NCBI GenBank assembly: GCA_018296165.2
Contig: JACKQL020000045.1
Location: 372,001 to 436,000, forward strand
From: Termitomyces sp. T153
Taxonomy: Eukaryota > Basidiomycota > Agaricomycetes > Agaricales > Lyophyllaceae
DNA length: 64,000 nucleotides
Reading direction: 5' to 3'
Shown: piece by piece, positions 46,553-57,780 of the stretch
How positions within the stretch are numbered: position 1 is the first letter of the stretch
Layout: every line of letters begins with the position of its first letter
Position numbers and translations under genes: made by a program
The notes under the pieces: model-generated
Database searches by the model: none
Told to the model about the DNA's origin: nothing
What the model saw: only the letters and a program-made list of their open reading frames with translations

Positions 46553-47722
46553 TACATATATCTACAAGTGGACCTGCAGATGTGACTACAGTCCAGTATG
46601 CATCAACTTTATATTTGTGTTGACCATGTGACAAATGAGTACATACTGTATTGTATAAATGCATTATATACTAACAATGACCATTCACATTCAAACATGT
46701 TCAATTGCATGTTAGTCAACCCTCAATTTGTAGAGCTCATTGGCATGCCTAAACCACCCTATGAATATTCCATCACCTTGTGTATGAACAGACTACAGGC
46801 TGCTAACTGCTTTTGATCCCTCATAACTGATATACAATCAGATATGAAGTGAACCAACATTGATATGTGGTACTTGACATGCCATCACTATAGGTCTTTG
46901 CAAATGAAACCTTCCTATCATATTGACATAACCAGATGCCAAAGAACATATGCAGATACTGTCAAACTGGTCTGTCTACTGCAGGTACTTTATGGTGTAT
47001 CAGATGCAACATGATATCATACTGTGTAAGTTCTGTCAACCACAATTAGCTTATCAATAGTGAACAAAGTAATGTTCTGTAGGATGATGGCTGCCAAAAT
47101 GTTGCATTCACCTGTTCACACTTTGTTGTGCAGACCCATCAATTTACTTGAGTTATCTTTGCCTCAACAAATCATGTTAAGGTGGAACCACACATATTCT
47201 TATCATGATCCTGTTTACCAGTGCAAGAACCCTATACTGACATTCATCTCACATGGAACTTGAAGTTTTAGCATATATCAAGACTAATAATTTGCATCCA
47301 CTCATGATACACAATTATCTTGATGTGAGTCAAGAGAGAGAGCTCAAATGCAAGCTCCTTATCAATGGTTATCCCATCGACAATTACAATATTATGTACA
47401 GACATTATGTAACAGCCTACCTTCCAAATACTGTTGAAATTCACATGTCAAATCTCATGGCACTCCCCATGTCCTGCATGCATTACCACTTGTTGGTGTG
47501 CAATTCTCCACAGCTTTGTGGAATGGACTGGTTGTAGATCTGTTGGATTTCTGGTAGGCTTTGATGAACATGTGACTAGAAATCTGTTCATCTACCATGT
47601 CAAAAGCAGCAATAATGCTACAATGCAGGACATATAACTCATCCAATGGTGTTATGCTGTCTCTTACCACAAAGAAACAACAAAATGGGTAGAAAAACAA
47701 TCCTCCTCAATATACCAATAAA
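46553..47722 (+). other. Unrecognised relic between Tc1 and a solo LTR
   Basis: Plus frames 46598-46816 and 47253-47537 (IKTNNLHPLMIHNYLDVSQE...) have no recognised domain. They may be pieces of one decayed protein. Confidence 0.3.
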
Positions 47723-47727
47723 ATGAT

Positions 47728-48536
47728 TGCTCAAAACTGTAAGCAGTTATGCTGAAAACTGTAAGCAGTTATGCCAAAAACTGTAGGCAGAAGGGGGACT
47801 TACAAGATATACCAATGATCCCAGAAAAACACTAAAAAAACACCTTAGCAGAAGGACAAACAAAGGATTTGAGATTTGTCCATGTCAGTGATTGAGACTA
47901 TGATCACACTGATGGCCAAACTTGCCTAACAAGGTGACAGTGCCAGCTTAGGTCAGTTACTTCCTAACTGACACCAAGATAGTGCTCCCCCTCCTCAGCA
48001 CAACAACCACCTCCTTCCCTTGATTGACATATGGAGACCAACCACAGACTGGATTTAGAAGGATCAGAAGGTCAGGGGAAGGATTTTGGATGGAAGGGAT
48101 GGTAAATGGACAAGGGGAACAAGGGCCAAGCCTTTGCTAGCATGTGGAGCCATGAAAATTGTCAGCATTGGGCAATGAAAGGCTGAAATGACAACAGGAG
48201 CATGTACAGGACATTGTGGTCCATGCACAGAGATGGCAGTATAAAAGGGAGGGGGGGATTTTGAGACTAACAAGCAATGTTTGGCATGTGGCTTGAAATC
48301 CCCAGGGAGTGGATTACCTAGGCTTACAACATGAAGTAGGCTTCATTATTAGGTTTTATTGATAATTGGACCTATTTTATTTGGTTGAACTCATCTTAAA
48401 ATCAATTTAAAATCAATCTACTCTCTATTATAAAAGTTGTGTGATTTTGAGTGTATGAGCCCCCAAACTTGCTGATTTGGCACTGCTTGGTTGAGTCTTT
48501 GAGACAAACAAAACCAGATAGTTTTGTTTTGCATCA
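47728..48536. mobile_element. Solo LTR with perfect target duplication
   Basis: 809 bases, TGCTCAAAACTG...TTTTGCATCA, flanked by the exact 5-base duplication ATGAT (47723-47727 and 48537-48541). It holds GTATAAAAGGG as a TATA-like box (about 48239) and three CTGAAAACTGTAAGC-type direct repeats at its start. Related to 13250-14142. No interior domain remains. Confidence 0.85.
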
Positions 48537-49319
48537 ATGATTGTGCCAGTTTAGACATTCTTATAGTTGTTTCATTTTTTTTGTAGGGGACTGTAATACT
48601 TGGCCATTGTGAGGCTACATTCTTAATTTACATTGATCTCACCAATGACATAAAGTTGCATATCAATATTTCTCTTGTACAAAAAGCATCATATGACATC
48701 CAACAAGGAGGTTGATAAATTCCCGCTACTTTAGTAGTGGGTTCTTGGAGATTCTATCAAAAAAAAATTGAAAAGGTGGATTCAGATAAATCTTCACGTT
48801 TTTTGGTCTGGACAGCCCATTCTAAATTATTCGTTTTTTTTTCTATTGCTACCATCCCCCATGGCACTCTAGACACATGACCTTCCCTACTCTTTCTATT
48901 CCAGCATTCATTTTTATTTTGCTTATGCATGTGTTCCTCTTTTATTGGGCTCCTCAATTGTTGGCTAGATTTTCATAACATCTCCTTTTTTAAAAATATT
49001 ATTCTTTCATTCATCTTTCTGAGACTAATGGTCACTAAGGTGTTTCAGTGTTCCTTTACTTTGCCTTTCTACAGCATTGTTCTAGCTTTTTACAGTGATG
49101 TCTCTTTTCCCAGTTCCTGCATGCCATTTTCCTTTGTCCTCTGACCCAATACTATCCAATGTCTCTTCTGTTCAATTCTTCAATGGCAATTTAATCTTGT
49201 TGGTTGGCAATGCTACTTTTTGTATCCACGCCTTGGTGTGATCCACACTACAACATTAACATCTTCATAAGAAAGCATGTATCTGGGCAATATTTATATT
49301 CATCAGATTGTTGATTGTT

Positions 49320-50127
49320 ATGAAATGAACCTTTTTAAGAAACTCAATTTGCATGATCTTGCAATCCTCACCAGCACATCCCTCCAGGCTGATGTCCAGC
49401 ACTATGTAACCAATAGAATCCATGAGACTTTGATGGCTTTTGGTCTTCAACCTAACAGCTTTCTTTGTCTGTTGAATATGACGCAAAGTGTTTTATCAGG
49501 TTCATTTGTGCTCACCCTCCTTTTTCCTGTGGGGACATTGTGCTGACTGATCTGGATATCTATGTGCCCACTTGCAGTCGCAAACTAATCACAGACAAGC
49601 TTACTCATGTGTATGAGTATCAGCTTGAGGATGGTTTTTCACCAGACACATACAATTGCTATGGTTGCATCGAGGATGTAACCCATTTCTCACTACAGGG
49701 GCACACTATTGACATTGTTCTTTCCTCTACCAACAATGCCCTCCATCCAATCACTCAGTTTCATTCGACTCCAGTTATGAACTATATGTCGGACACCACC
49801 ATAGTGTGTGCCTATCCCGACTTAACATTCAACTATCATGGTCTCATCAACCATTCCCGCCTTGTTCATGGTTCTGACAATCCAAATATTGTCAAAGCTC
49901 TTTCCAAGTATTGATCTCGGGGATTCGATCTTGCTGTGGACTTGGAGCAGTGGGACATTTTCTCTGCGCACAAATGTGGCATTGACAGGAACTGTCCACT
50001 CACTCTTCGCAGTTTTAATGATCCACATATATTCACTTTTTGCATTGCAGACATGTTTGGAGGAAGAGAACGTTGCACTCAAGGGAGAAACAATAGAAGT
50101 ACAGTCTGGAAGATTGCCTCCATTTAA
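49320..50127 (+). pseudogene. F-box-like / nucleotidyltransferase-fold protein, copy in C
   Basis: The N-terminal frame (49277-49546) has NLFKKLNLHDLAILTSTSLQ and SVLSGSFVLTLLFP. The frame then moves by -1 to 49465-49914, continuing GDIVLTDLDIYVPTCSRKL, GHTIDIVLSSTNN and CAYPDLTFNYHGLIN. It stops at ALSKY and, after that stop codon, continues to 50127 (GFDLAVDLEQWDIFSAHKCG). GS / DLDI / TIDI are the expected nucleotidyltransferase acidic positions. The copy in B shares the -1 shift, so the common ancestor probably had it. Function unknown. Confidence 0.6.
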
Positions 50128-50309
50128 ATATAACTTTTCACATTATTTTGGTTCATCTATTTCGTGAAATCATGGTATTCCATATGGATAGTTCAAATTT
50201 TGAATATTTTTGAGACTATTTGTCTGATTTTTGTTCTTTTGTATTGGGTTCCTGTTTCATAATTCTCGAACTTTTTGAATGTGAGATTTAGCAAATCCTG
50301 TGATTTTGT

Positions 50310-50675
50310 TTGATCTTACAAATGGGCGACTACTGCACTCCAAACCTTCGTTTTTTGTTTTCATCAACAATGACTCTCCTACCTTCCATGGTGATATCAT
50401 TAGGCGGTCTGCCATTTGATGCTTCCTTCGATCCTAACGTACCCGTCAGCCAGTTACCTCGACACCTTTTTGAGTCCTCTATGTCAGCAGCATCTCAGAC
50501 TCTCTGCTTGCCTGTCTCTCTACAGACCAAAGGGCTAGGTTTCACTACAGTGATGTCGTTTTGCATTGCAGATGTGCCTTGCATTGTTCTGGGTCTTGAT
50601 TGGTTTGCGCTGTTTCGAGAACAGCACCTGCAATACATTCTAAACCCATTTAAAACGGACACGGACCTAGATTGA
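50310..50675 (+). CDS. Small retropepsin-like cargo protein (D-P-N), copy in C
   Basis: The open frame is 121 residues; the part homologous to 28981-29232 begins near MTLLPSMVISLGGLPFDASF and has FDPNVPVSQLPRHLFE, LCLPVSLQTKGLGF and FCIADVPCIVLGLDWFALF. Order of elements resembles a retropepsin monomer: DTG replaced by D-P-N, closing ILG-D replaced by VLGLDW. The frame is intact. Not recognised as any named family; the fold is inferred from pattern only. Confidence 0.5.
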   Translation: MILQMGDYCTPNLRFLFSSTMTLLPSMVISLGGLPFDASFDPNVPVSQLPRHLFESSMSAASQTLCLPVSLQTKGLGFTTVMSFCIADVPCIVLGLDWFALFREQHLQYILNPFKTDTDLD

Positions 50676-50888
50676 TTTCGATTATCTTATGTTTACAGTG
50701 GGATTGGTTGTGTTTTTCATTGAACAGCGTTTATTGCACAAATGTAAAATAGAAAACGATTACAGCTGGTACACTATGGATGGAGGGCGAGTCAAACATC
50801 AAGGCGGCATTTAAATACATTGTGATGTTAATTTAATGACGTTTAGTCGCGGGCGGTGCGGCCGAAGAGGGCGCCCTTCACGGATGAA

Positions 50889-51402
50889 ATCTATTATGCA
50901 CATATATAATGTGTCATTACCAACACCCTAGATCTCAGACATGCCGTGCGGACCAGCGGCCCATACTAGCTTGTATTCTATAAGATCACAAAAAAAGACT
51001 GGTGTGTTCCACCAAGCTGTGCAGCTTAGTAGAATGTCTCCCAACATAAAGTAAACCTCAGGCGGGACAATAATTGTTTGCGTTTCACACTCCTTTTTAC
51101 CAGTTTTAGAATTTTTTTTGCGTTCTTGGGCGCGGAGGTAATGCTGATACTATCATCCTGTATCTTAACTCCACTTGCGGTTTCGCCCCTGAAAGAAGTT
51201 GTAGCTCAATGGGGATAGGTGAGGGAGCACAGATACCCTTTCCTTCTCCATGGCGTAATTACAGTATCTTGAGGTGTCATTCAAAACAGAGATGTCGACA
51301 CGAAAGTGGTGAAAACCGTCCATTCAGGCTGTGATCACCCGAGGTGACGAGATGAAGTATTGATTCACTTGAATAGTCAGTAGTTTGACACTTTGTAACA
51401 TT
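50889..51402. other. Host DNA right of element C
   Basis: Composition returns to host level. No gene or repeat recognised; it is the 3' side of the DUF1479 gene. Confidence 0.4.
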
Positions 51403-53143
51403 TTAGGCAACTGAGATAGGCAATCCCATCGCTCTTCTTCCAATCGGCGAAAGAATATCATCCGTCTTCCCAACTCCAGTAAAGGTGGCTTCGCCAGGTC
51501 CTTTAGGGAAATCGGGAGGGCATTGGCTGTTCAAAAATGTTTCCCTCTGTCGCTCGACATATTTTTGGTTGAGTGGTGTAAGGGGAACAGCTGGAATATA
51601 CATAACTGAAACGGAAGTTAGTTTCATGCAATGTTGATTTATGAGATCAATGAGATCAATGTACCTGCAGAATCTCCAGTCCCTGTGTGTTCAAGTTCTA
51701 CTGAATGGACGACATCGCAATGCCAAAATACGGTGTCCCCCGGATACACCTTAGGTACCGATGTCATCGTTTTCTCGAGTTCGAGGTGAGGATGCATTTC
51801 CGGTGTCGGCTCAGGACCATAATAACCGCCATCTTTCGGATAAATTCCTGGGAATTCAGGACTGGAGATATCTGACAAGGGATGTAGAATAAAGACAGTA
51901 GAACAAGATATTTTTTGAGGCATACCAAATTCCCAGTTATCCCGATTCAGGAAATCAAGAGAACCAACAGGAACTTTGGGCCGGAAGAATGGGCGTAGAA
52001 TTAGATACGAATTTGACAGGAGGACATCGGGGTAGACCCTGAGTGTCCCTTGTGTTGGTGCCGTCTCACTAAGCATTTTCAATCACATTGGAACTCAAGG
52101 TCCATTCAAGACCGTGATCTCACCTCATCGCCAGCCAGCCCTGGAAAGTCCTGAAGACACTCGCCTGAGCCAGATATTGAAGCCAGATCATCATGGGTGA
52201 AAGATGATGGACTTACCTGGCTCGGACGGTCATACCTTGAGGTTGAAGCGTTAAGACGTCCTTTCAATTCGTACGGGTCATGTGAGCGCCAATTACCAGA
52301 CAAGATATCGGAGAAACACTCTCTGAAAGCAGGGTCTTCCCATCGTTCGATAGTGCCACCTTTTTTTTTTTAGCAAGGGTCAAGAATGAGGATCAAGCGT
52401 TCCCTCACCATCGACATGCGGAGGATGAAGTACCCAGGAAATACCTGGGCGCCTGATACGGAATCGATCGGCGTATGTGAGAGGCGTGGAAAGGTCAACA
52501 CCTTCAATAGGCCCATCGTTTGTCTTGGGATGATAGAGATTGTTCAGCCACACTGAGACTTTGAGCATGTTGGGATGAGAACGTGCTTCCACTTGCGGCT
52601 TCGTCCAGCTAGAAAAAAAAGAACAATCAGTGTCTTGCAGCAGGTTCTAGATTTCAGCAAAACGAACTAGAGCATGAAGAACTGTTTGTCATTCTCAGGG
52701 ACACCTAGAATGTTCCAAGCGCGTCAGCTTCACGATATGTACATTTCGAAATTATATATACCAATCACATCAGGATTAGTCTTGACAAATTCTTCTAGCT
52801 GAGTCTTCCATCGGATTGCTTCAGCGTCATGCACCACATCTCGTATGATGACGCTTCCTCTTCTCCTGATCTTGTTAACCTCCTCTTCTTCAAGCTTGTC
52901 TAGATCTGCGAAATTTACTTGAGGAATGTACTATGTACATTGAAGATTAGACGAGAAAACACTCGAATGAGTTTGACGACTTACATCAGGGCCCGCTTGG
53001 GCAATATCTGCGTTGACAACTTTGAGCTGAGCGATTATCTCACCCCACGCCTGAGTCACACGTTCTTGAAAATCAGGATACAAGTCTGCGATCTGGCGTT
53101 TTAAATCGGCAAAGCGAGCAGGGAGACGAGCAGATGTCGACAT
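51403..53143 (-). CDS. DUF1479 family protein (Fe(II)/2-oxoglutarate dioxygenase-like)
   Basis: Nine exons: complement(51403..51605, 51665..51871, 51926..52068, 52124..52164, 52217..52359, 52409..52608, 52668..52704, 52762..52930, 52985..53143), 433 residues with consistent phases. Landmarks: FADLKRQIADLYPDFQERVT, LRRRGSVIIRDVV-like block, WTKPQVEARSHPNML, HPPHVDGG (His and Asp of a facial triad, about residues 186-188), ILSGNWRSHDPYELKGRLN, TAPTQGTLRVYPDV, PKVYPGDTVFWHCDVVHSVE (distal His about 353) and a C-terminal ...RRAMGLPISVA. Related to bacterial YbiU-like proteins. It is likely a soluble oxygenase; the substrate is unknown. It looks complete. One intron has a long T-run before its acceptor (52360-52371). 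Confidence 0.9.
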
Positions 53144-53382
53144 GGCTGAGCGTTGGTTATGGGAAAAGTCACTTGTTTTTATGGTATATACAAAACCTCA
53201 ATTTATCTAGTTTTCATGTGAATCTCTGGTCATGCTTGGGCCATGCGGCGAGGGGACTGGTCAGCTGGCACAGCCCGCAATGCCAATTCGAGTGCGTAAT
53301 AAAATTGAACAATCGACTTCCCCGTGAGACACCCGACGGAATGTGATCTACGCTCTAAAGATGGATAATATCTCGCGGATGA
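53144..53382. other. Intergenic spacer
   Basis: Promoter side of the DUF1479 gene; no gene or repeat seen. Confidence 0.4.
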
Positions 53383-53751
53383 TTACAATGCCACCATGAG
53401 CGAGAGCGTGGTGCCATCTACGAATCCTTCCTGCAGGGGATTACTAAACAAGAAGGCTGAATATGAGATAAAATCACGTTCTGTGCCAGAAAAAGTTCCA
53501 GAATTAGAATTGGCGCTTTCCCGAGGCAAAACATCGGCAAAACTCGCCAACCCATAAGGAAGATAAGGGATCAGAAGTCGATCTTGGGATTCGAAAACTT
53601 CAGAAAGTTCATAAACAAAGGCATCATGATATTCTAGAAAACATGGCACAAAACAAACTTCAGATGAGATCGCAGAATTATAGATCAGTTCTAGAATAGT
53701 CGTTCGCTGGCACAGGAGCAAGGAAGAATCATCTATGAGGTCCAAACTCAA
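53383..53751 (-). CDS. Hypothetical 122-residue open frame downstream of beta-tubulin
   Basis: An uninterrupted frame with mostly hydrophobic and acidic residues (ILELIYNSAISSEVCFVPCF). No domain recognised. It begins 16 bases beyond the tubulin stop and could be part of that gene's 3' region or a short independent gene. Confidence 0.3.
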   Translation of the reverse strand: MSLDLIDDSSLLLCQRTTILELIYNSAISSEVCFVPCFLEYHDAFVYELSEVFESQDRLLIPYLPYGLASFADVLPRESANSNSGTFSGTERDFISYSAFLFSNPLQEGFVDGTTLSLMVAL

Positions 53752-53766
53752 TTTGACCAGCGTGTG

Positions 53767-56556
53767 CTATTCAATGGCCTCCTCTTCCTCTTCCTCTGCA
53801 TCCTCTTCAACAGTCGCCTCTTGATACTACAGTAAACGAAAAAGTCAGAGGTCAAATAAGATATGAGGAAAATAGGCTAACTTGTTGGTACTCGGAACTA
53901 TAAACAACCTTGAATCAGGTTTCCAGTTAAAAAAGGTTTGATGACAACATACATCAGATCATGTGTGTTGCTTTCAGCCTCACTAAATTCCATAATGTCC
54001 ATGCCTTCTCCAGTATACCTGGAGGAATCAAATAAGTAGGAAGAGAATCGTTAGCAGGCGACAAGTTCACCAATGCAAAAAAGCCTTCCGCTTGAACATT
54101 GAGGCAAACTAAAAGAAGAAAAAAACAAAATGACAAAGACGAATCAGATATTTATCGAGAGATGAAAGGTCAAGAGAAAGAATTAAACCGCACCGTCTGA
54201 GCAGTACGCTTGAAGACTTCTTGTATAGCTGTAGAATTGGACAAGCCAGTGGCCGACTTAAAGGGGAAACATGAGCATTTACTACTAAACTGGTCCGAAC
54301 AAAGCCGTAGACATACTTGACTCTGGCCAACAGGGGGGACAGATACCAGCGACACAGAGACATTGTCAGGTATCCACCTAAGACGTAAATTTAACCCAAT
54401 TCGTTTTCAAATAAATCAAAAGCGAGACCCACTCTACGAAGCGAGAAGAGTTCTTCGTCTGCAAATCATGTACAGATACCTATATGCCACGCGCACACGC
54501 TATCAAAAAGTCGAGACAGTGCCAATGTAGGTATTCAACCTACTTCTGCCTAGAGGACAACGAATGACATCGGGGCTTATGCTTGGAATTTCGCCACTTA
54601 CTTCTCGAGACGAGATTTTGCCACGGAAAATGGTGGCAGCAGTCAAGTAACGACTAGGTTATAAATTTCAATCTCAGTTCGTTTCTGTGTGATAAGTTGT
54701 ATGAGATACCCATGTTCTGGACTGCATGCCACCAGGAGATTCTTCCGGTCAAAAAGACTGTTGGAAAGCTTAGCTGATCCTAACAGAATCAAAATTTCTG
54801 ATACATACGCCTTAGTAAGTTCAGGCACTGAAAACCTCTCGAAAGCTCTGGACTGGGCATTATAGAACGGCGCATAGCTTGGCATGAGAAAGTGAAGCTT
54901 GACAGCACATTATAAATCAGTCCGGCCAGTGAACATCAAGACCGGAAGACATACCCGAGGGAACGGAACGAGATTCATCCCCAGTTTCCTCAGGTCGCTA
55001 TAGGGGTAATTGTAAATCACTCAACACGGGATCCAATGGTCACGACAAACCCGTTAAGTTGGCCAGGAAACCGGAGGCTAGTGCTAACTCCACACATCAC
55101 TCGTGCGATAAGCTTTCGAATGTTTTATTTTCGTATGAATATAGGCTTTTATACAGGCAGGACAACTCACATCATTAAGGTGCCTGAAGGCGGGACTGGC
55201 AATCTTGAGAGTCTTTGTGTTGATATCATACCTAATCAACATTTACGTGAGTCTTTCATCCTAACCTACGAGGGAAAGGGCTTACAAGGCTTCATTGTCA
55301 ATGCAAAACGTGAGATCGCCATTGTCAACCAGCTGATGCAGAGAAAGCATAGCATTGTAAGGCTGTCGAAGAGATCGATGAGAGATTAATAGAGCGTTGT
55401 ATAGGATAACACTACCTCGACAATGGTTTCAGAAACCTAGAATGATGAAGCTTAGTCTCATCTCATGAGCTATAATCCAGGACCTACTTTGACAGAAGGA
55501 ATGATAGAGAATGTTGACAGCATGCGATCGGGAAATTCCTGTCGTACATACTACATGAGACTTGGATGGATGGAGGCTTGATGCGCGATAATTACCTCTC
55601 GTATCTTGGAAAGTAAGAGACTTCCTAAGCCAGCACCGGTACCACCTCCGAGTGAGTGAACGATTTGAAAGCCTTGTAAAGAATCACATGATTCGGCCTG
55701 TTTCCTAGTGACTTCCTATTATTGCATTTATTAGAAAGGAGGGTAGCAATAGGATTTTCTGCGTACCAAGATCGAATCGATAAGTTCAGCACCTGTGTTT
55801 GGCTATCGTGTCAGAAATGATGCGGATATTGGCAACAGATGTGTGACGTACCCTCGGTGTAGACTATGCAAACCCGCCACGCTCAGCCACAACAAAGGAT
55901 AAACGAAAGTCGTCACGCTTACATCCCTTGGCCCAGTTGTTGCCCGCGCCGGATTCACCAGTTAGAAAGGTGTCTGGACGAAACAAATCACCCAACGATC
56001 CACTACGGAGCTGCAAGCAAATGAGAGATCAAACACGCAAAGCAAGAGTCGTACTCGCTTTATTGCATACACCTGCCTCCAGATCGACCTGGATGCTCCT
56101 CGGTACGAATTTACTGCCCCTGCTACCCATCCCCTCCACTTCAGAAAAGTATACACCAGTCTGGAAATCTCAAAACATGAGCCTATCTGAGTTCCAGAGT
56201 TGAGAATGATATGCCACTGACCCTCGCAAGCTGTAGATCGTCTGATCCTTTGTACATCTATCTCGGTATGAGCATACCAGGTGATACAATTCATCATAAC
56301 AAGACAAGGGAAGCTCACGCCCTGCTCATTGAGCCCGTGCTCCGCTAGAAGCATATTCCAGAATGTCTCCCCGACCTATGCTGATTTTCAGGACATTCAC
56401 AGACGCGACGATCAAAGAGTGGGTCTGTGTTGAATGACACATACTTGGTTTCCTGCTTGACCGGCCTACATTATGCATCAAATACTGCGTTGAGCAGAAT
56501 GAAAAACGCGTTAGACAGACCTGGATATTGATAATTTCACGAGATGACTGCGCCAT
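53767..56556 (-). CDS. Divergent beta-tubulin, about 26 exons
   Basis: Exon 1 56521..56556, then 56445..56465, 56319..56375, 56222..56257, 56059..56160, 55923..56010, 55852..55863, 55767..55792, 55596..55715, 55488..55539, 55416..55436, 55286..55362, 55171..55231, 55051..55112, 54955..54997, 54809..54897, 54710..54757, 54602..54653, 54544..54549, 54433..54479, 54317..54377, 54194..54256, 54071..54108, 53953..54018, 53882..53897, 53767..53826: about 452 residues. Landmarks: [43 protein letters not shown] (usual beta form GGGTGSG), [54 protein letters not shown] and an acidic tail [13 protein letters not shown]. The intron near 56010-56058 begins with GC. Exon 10 has one base too many for the frame (ATTTCC near 55500), a sequencing error or a real break. 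It subdivides into microtubule protofilaments; the divergence suggests a specialised or decaying paralogue. Confidence 0.9.
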
Positions 56557-57360
56557 ATGGATGAGGTTGGAAAACAAGACGAATGACGATTATGGCTGAT
56601 TACTGAGACTTTCACGGCCAAATGTTGAAATTATTTATAAATATCCGCAAAAATATTTTTGATGACGTCATATTCACTCGCCTCGGTCCGACGTTTTACT
56701 CTAGCCAATTGCTTTCACCGACCTACCAGCAAGCATCCAATTTGCTGGACAATAGACTACCTCCAACATAATCTACTACTTCACACACGTTTGCATATTA
56801 TACTGACGTCAAGTACTAGTCCAGAAACTTTGATATTATGAATATACTACTCAGTGAGCAAACGGAATGCATAAACCATCAGTCTAACATGCGCGGTTCA
56901 AGGTCAGGAGTGCAGCAGGACTGCCAAGTGGAGGAGGATCGATAATCGATAAGTACCTGTATCTCAATGGGAAGCTTAATCTGTGGACTTGATACTACAA
57001 CACATTGCTAGACATGTCAGTCCGCAAGCCAGGCCGTCCTAATATCAATTGTTTCCGTACTTTGAATTTTCGAGGATTTCTAGTATCAACGTGCGCTGGA
57101 CGACGTTCTAGCCAAATGTGGAGATGATGGCTGCCATCTTCATATGTAATCACACTGCAATAAGTGGCACATGTAATGATCATATAGAAGCACACAGGTA
57201 TAATATGTGAGTCTGGCCACAGTCAGCTTAGATAAGGCATGTAAAGCACATAGAGACATACATATGTAGTGTGTCATACAGTACAGCAGAGCATGTTTTG
57301 TGTGGTATCCTATGTCACTGGCAGAGTCTGCTACACCATAGCAGATCCCCACCATGTAGC
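56557..57360. other. Promoter side of the tubulin gene, then relic DNA
   Basis: A palindromic TGACGTCA (CRE/ATF-like) lies at 56663-56670, about 107 bases upstream of the tubulin start. From about 57000 on the DNA is AT-rich without a gene. Confidence 0.4.
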
Positions 57361-57780
57361 ATAAGAGCTATGGTCTGTACCTTCAGCATGGGCCTGTAGC
57401 TCTTGCTAAGTCCCAGACCTAAACAAACAAAGTGAGGTTAGGTCCTCAATATTCTAACTCAATGCTGAGATCCAGACCCAACCTCACTTTTTTTGGTTAG
57501 GTCCTTGTATTTTGTTAACTCAAATGCTGAGATCCAGACCCAACCCTCACTTTGTTTGGTTATGTCCTTGTATTTTGTCAACTCAATGCTGAGATCCAGA
57601 CTCAACCTCACTTTGTTTGGTTATGTCCTTGTATTTTGTTAACTCAATACTGATATCCAGACCCAACCTCACTATGTTTGGTTAGGTCCTTGTATCTTGT
57701 CAACTCAATGCTAAGATCCAGACCCAACCTCACTCATTGATCAGGCCCTTGTATTTTGTCAACTTGTGTTTGTCTACTTG
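57361..57780 (+). repeat. 61-bp minisatellite, array 2
   Basis: Six to seven units of CTCAATGCTGAGATCCAGAC... CCAACCTCACTTTGTTTGGTTAGGTCCTTGTATTTTGT, preceded by the same leader as array 1 (GAGCTATGGTCTGTACCTTC). Unit length about 61 bases, with single-base differences between units. Confidence 0.85.

Larger units (their letters stand above)
48720..50888 (+). mobile_element. Helitron-like element, copy C (2.2 kb derivative)
   Basis: It starts with the hairpin TTCCCGCTACTTTAGTAGTGGG and ends GGGCGCCCTTCACGGATGAA, matching copies A and B. Inside, in order: the start of the BTB frame (about 49090-49230, FNGNLILLVGNATF), the nucleotidyltransferase-like gene and the small D-P-N gene. Helicase, DUF6570 region and the unknown gene are missing. 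Flanks show no target duplication. Confidence 0.8.

Noticed and set aside
40030..50075. Programmed frameshift in the nucleotidyltransferase-like genes
   Set aside because: No clear slippery site with a downstream structure, and C has an extra stop, so decay is the simpler reading. Kept as a finding for testing only.
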